Assembly: GCA_947176715.1 (NCBI GenBank)
Contig: CAMWRR010000111.1
Location: 1-6,410 of the forward strand
Direction of reading: 5' to 3'
Source: an uncultured Rikenellaceae bacterium
Lineage (GTDB): Bacteria; Bacteroidota; Bacteroidia; Bacteroidales; Rikenellaceae
DNA: 6,410 bases
Shown: positions 6,132 through 6,410 of the stretch, piece after piece
Position numbering within the stretch: position 1 is the stretch's first letter
Layout: each line of letters opens with the position of its first letter
Notes under the pieces: generated by a model
The model's input: only the letters and a program-made list of their open reading frames with translations
Told to the model about the DNA's origin: nothing
Databases searched by the model: none
Translations under genes and position numbers: made by a program

Positions 6132-6139
6132 TACATTTG
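6132..6139 (+). promoter_or_regulatory. Bacteroidota-type -7 box (TACATTTG) for the rightward gene
   Basis: TACATTTG matches TAnnTTTG exactly. The start codon is 24 bases downstream, giving a short leader. A TTTG word at 6094-6097 is 34 bases upstream, too far for the usual -33 spacing of about 20 bases, so the upstream element is missing or degenerate. Confidence 0.5.
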
Positions 6140-6162
6140 CGACGTTTTTGAACGATAATAAG

Positions 6163-6410
6163 ATGAAGAGAAATAAAAAGAGTTTCATCGCCTCCGTGGA
6201 GGTTGTCAGGGACGCTTTGGCCGATACCATGATGCGTCTGGCACGTACGGAGCCGATGGATGTGAAGGCGTTGAAAGAGATGGCCGTCGTTCTCAAGGAG
6301 GTCGACAAGGTTGTCCGCGACAACGACGACGGGACGGAGGCTCCTGAGAACGGTCTCGATTTTCTGGAGCGCAGCGGTCGCGAGGGGCTTATATCAAACG
6401 ATAGTAACGA
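6163..6410 (+). CDS. Small charged helical protein, partial at the right edge
   Basis: Eighty-two codons are visible from the ATG at 6163 with no stop before the window ends. The N-terminus is basic (MKRNKKSF), followed by two predicted amphipathic helices, ASVEVVRDALADTMMRLA (10-27) and PMDVKALKEMAVVLKEVDKV (31-50), then an acidic loop (53-62) and a further helix. No signal peptide or membrane span is seen. The start is supported by the TACATTTG box upstream and an A-rich leader (GATAATAAG). It is transcribed away from the packaging operon. A basic tail followed by paired helices could suit a DNA-binding packaging protein, including a small terminase, but there is no diagnostic motif. The minus-strand frame over the same stretch has no leader or family features. 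Confidence 0.75.
   Translation, partial: MKRNKKSFIASVEVVRDALADTMMRLARTEPMDVKALKEMAVVLKEVDKVVRDNDDGTEAPENGLDFLERSGREGLISNDSN

Larger units (their letters stand above)
5859..6162. other. Divergent intergenic control region
   Basis: About 300 bases separate the divergent leftward operon and rightward gene. The half nearer the leftward operon (5881-6010) is mixed composition and carries three CTGTTT words (5946-5951, 5954-5959, 5965-5970). The half nearer the rightward gene (6011-6162) is very AT-rich and holds a palindrome, a 21-base-spaced direct repeat and candidate promoter boxes. No tRNA or other RNA gene was recognised. A GTG-started minus-strand frame from 6021 crosses this region but is rejected as a gene. 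Confidence 0.7.

Noticed and set aside
6087..6323. 78-codon minus-strand frame
   Set aside because: It is antisense to the rightward gene at 6163, which has a good -7 box and leader. The Ser/Thr/Leu/Phe-rich product looks like a shadow.

Overview
The window looks like the genome-packaging end of a tailed-phage genome or prophage, probably from a member of the Bacteroidales. Five leftward (minus-strand) genes fill positions 111-5858, with an opposing rightward gene entering from 6163. The Bacteroidales assignment is an inference. It rests on A-rich translation leaders with no clear Shine-Dalgarno (for example before 5858 and 6163), a TAnnTTTG-type -7 box (TACATTTG, 6132-6139), and a P22-like terminase/portal pair in GC-rich genes that strongly prefer ATA for isoleucine. 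No host gene, integrase or attachment site is visible, so prophage and free phage cannot be told apart.

Layout in the direction of transcription (right to left): an AT-rich divergent control region (5859-6162); a 174-residue helical protein with a glycine-rich hydrophobic N-terminus; a 273-residue very charged helical protein; a 621-residue portal protein; a 188-nt non-coding gap with strong RNA hairpin potential; a 120-residue basic protein of unknown function; and the 656-residue large terminase subunit. The terminase stop codon runs directly into a classic intrinsic terminator (90-111). Two junctions (273-aa gene to portal, 120-aa gene to terminase) are 4-base ATGA overlaps, which supports one translationally coupled transcription unit.

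Together these genes would translocate DNA. The terminase motor (ATPase plus headful nuclease) docks on the portal ring, and the two helical proteins upstream of the portal are candidates for internal or ejection proteins carried in the head or neck. The 120-residue protein, coupled to the terminase, is a candidate small terminase or packaging adaptor. The order is unusual: the large terminase comes last, after the portal, and no capsid or scaffold gene is visible although the unit seems complete from leader to terminator.

Right of the control region a short, charged, helical protein starts on the plus strand and runs off the window. Left of the terminator about 90 bases are AT-rich and non-coding, and they carry a second copy of a 14-base sequence from the terminator arm.
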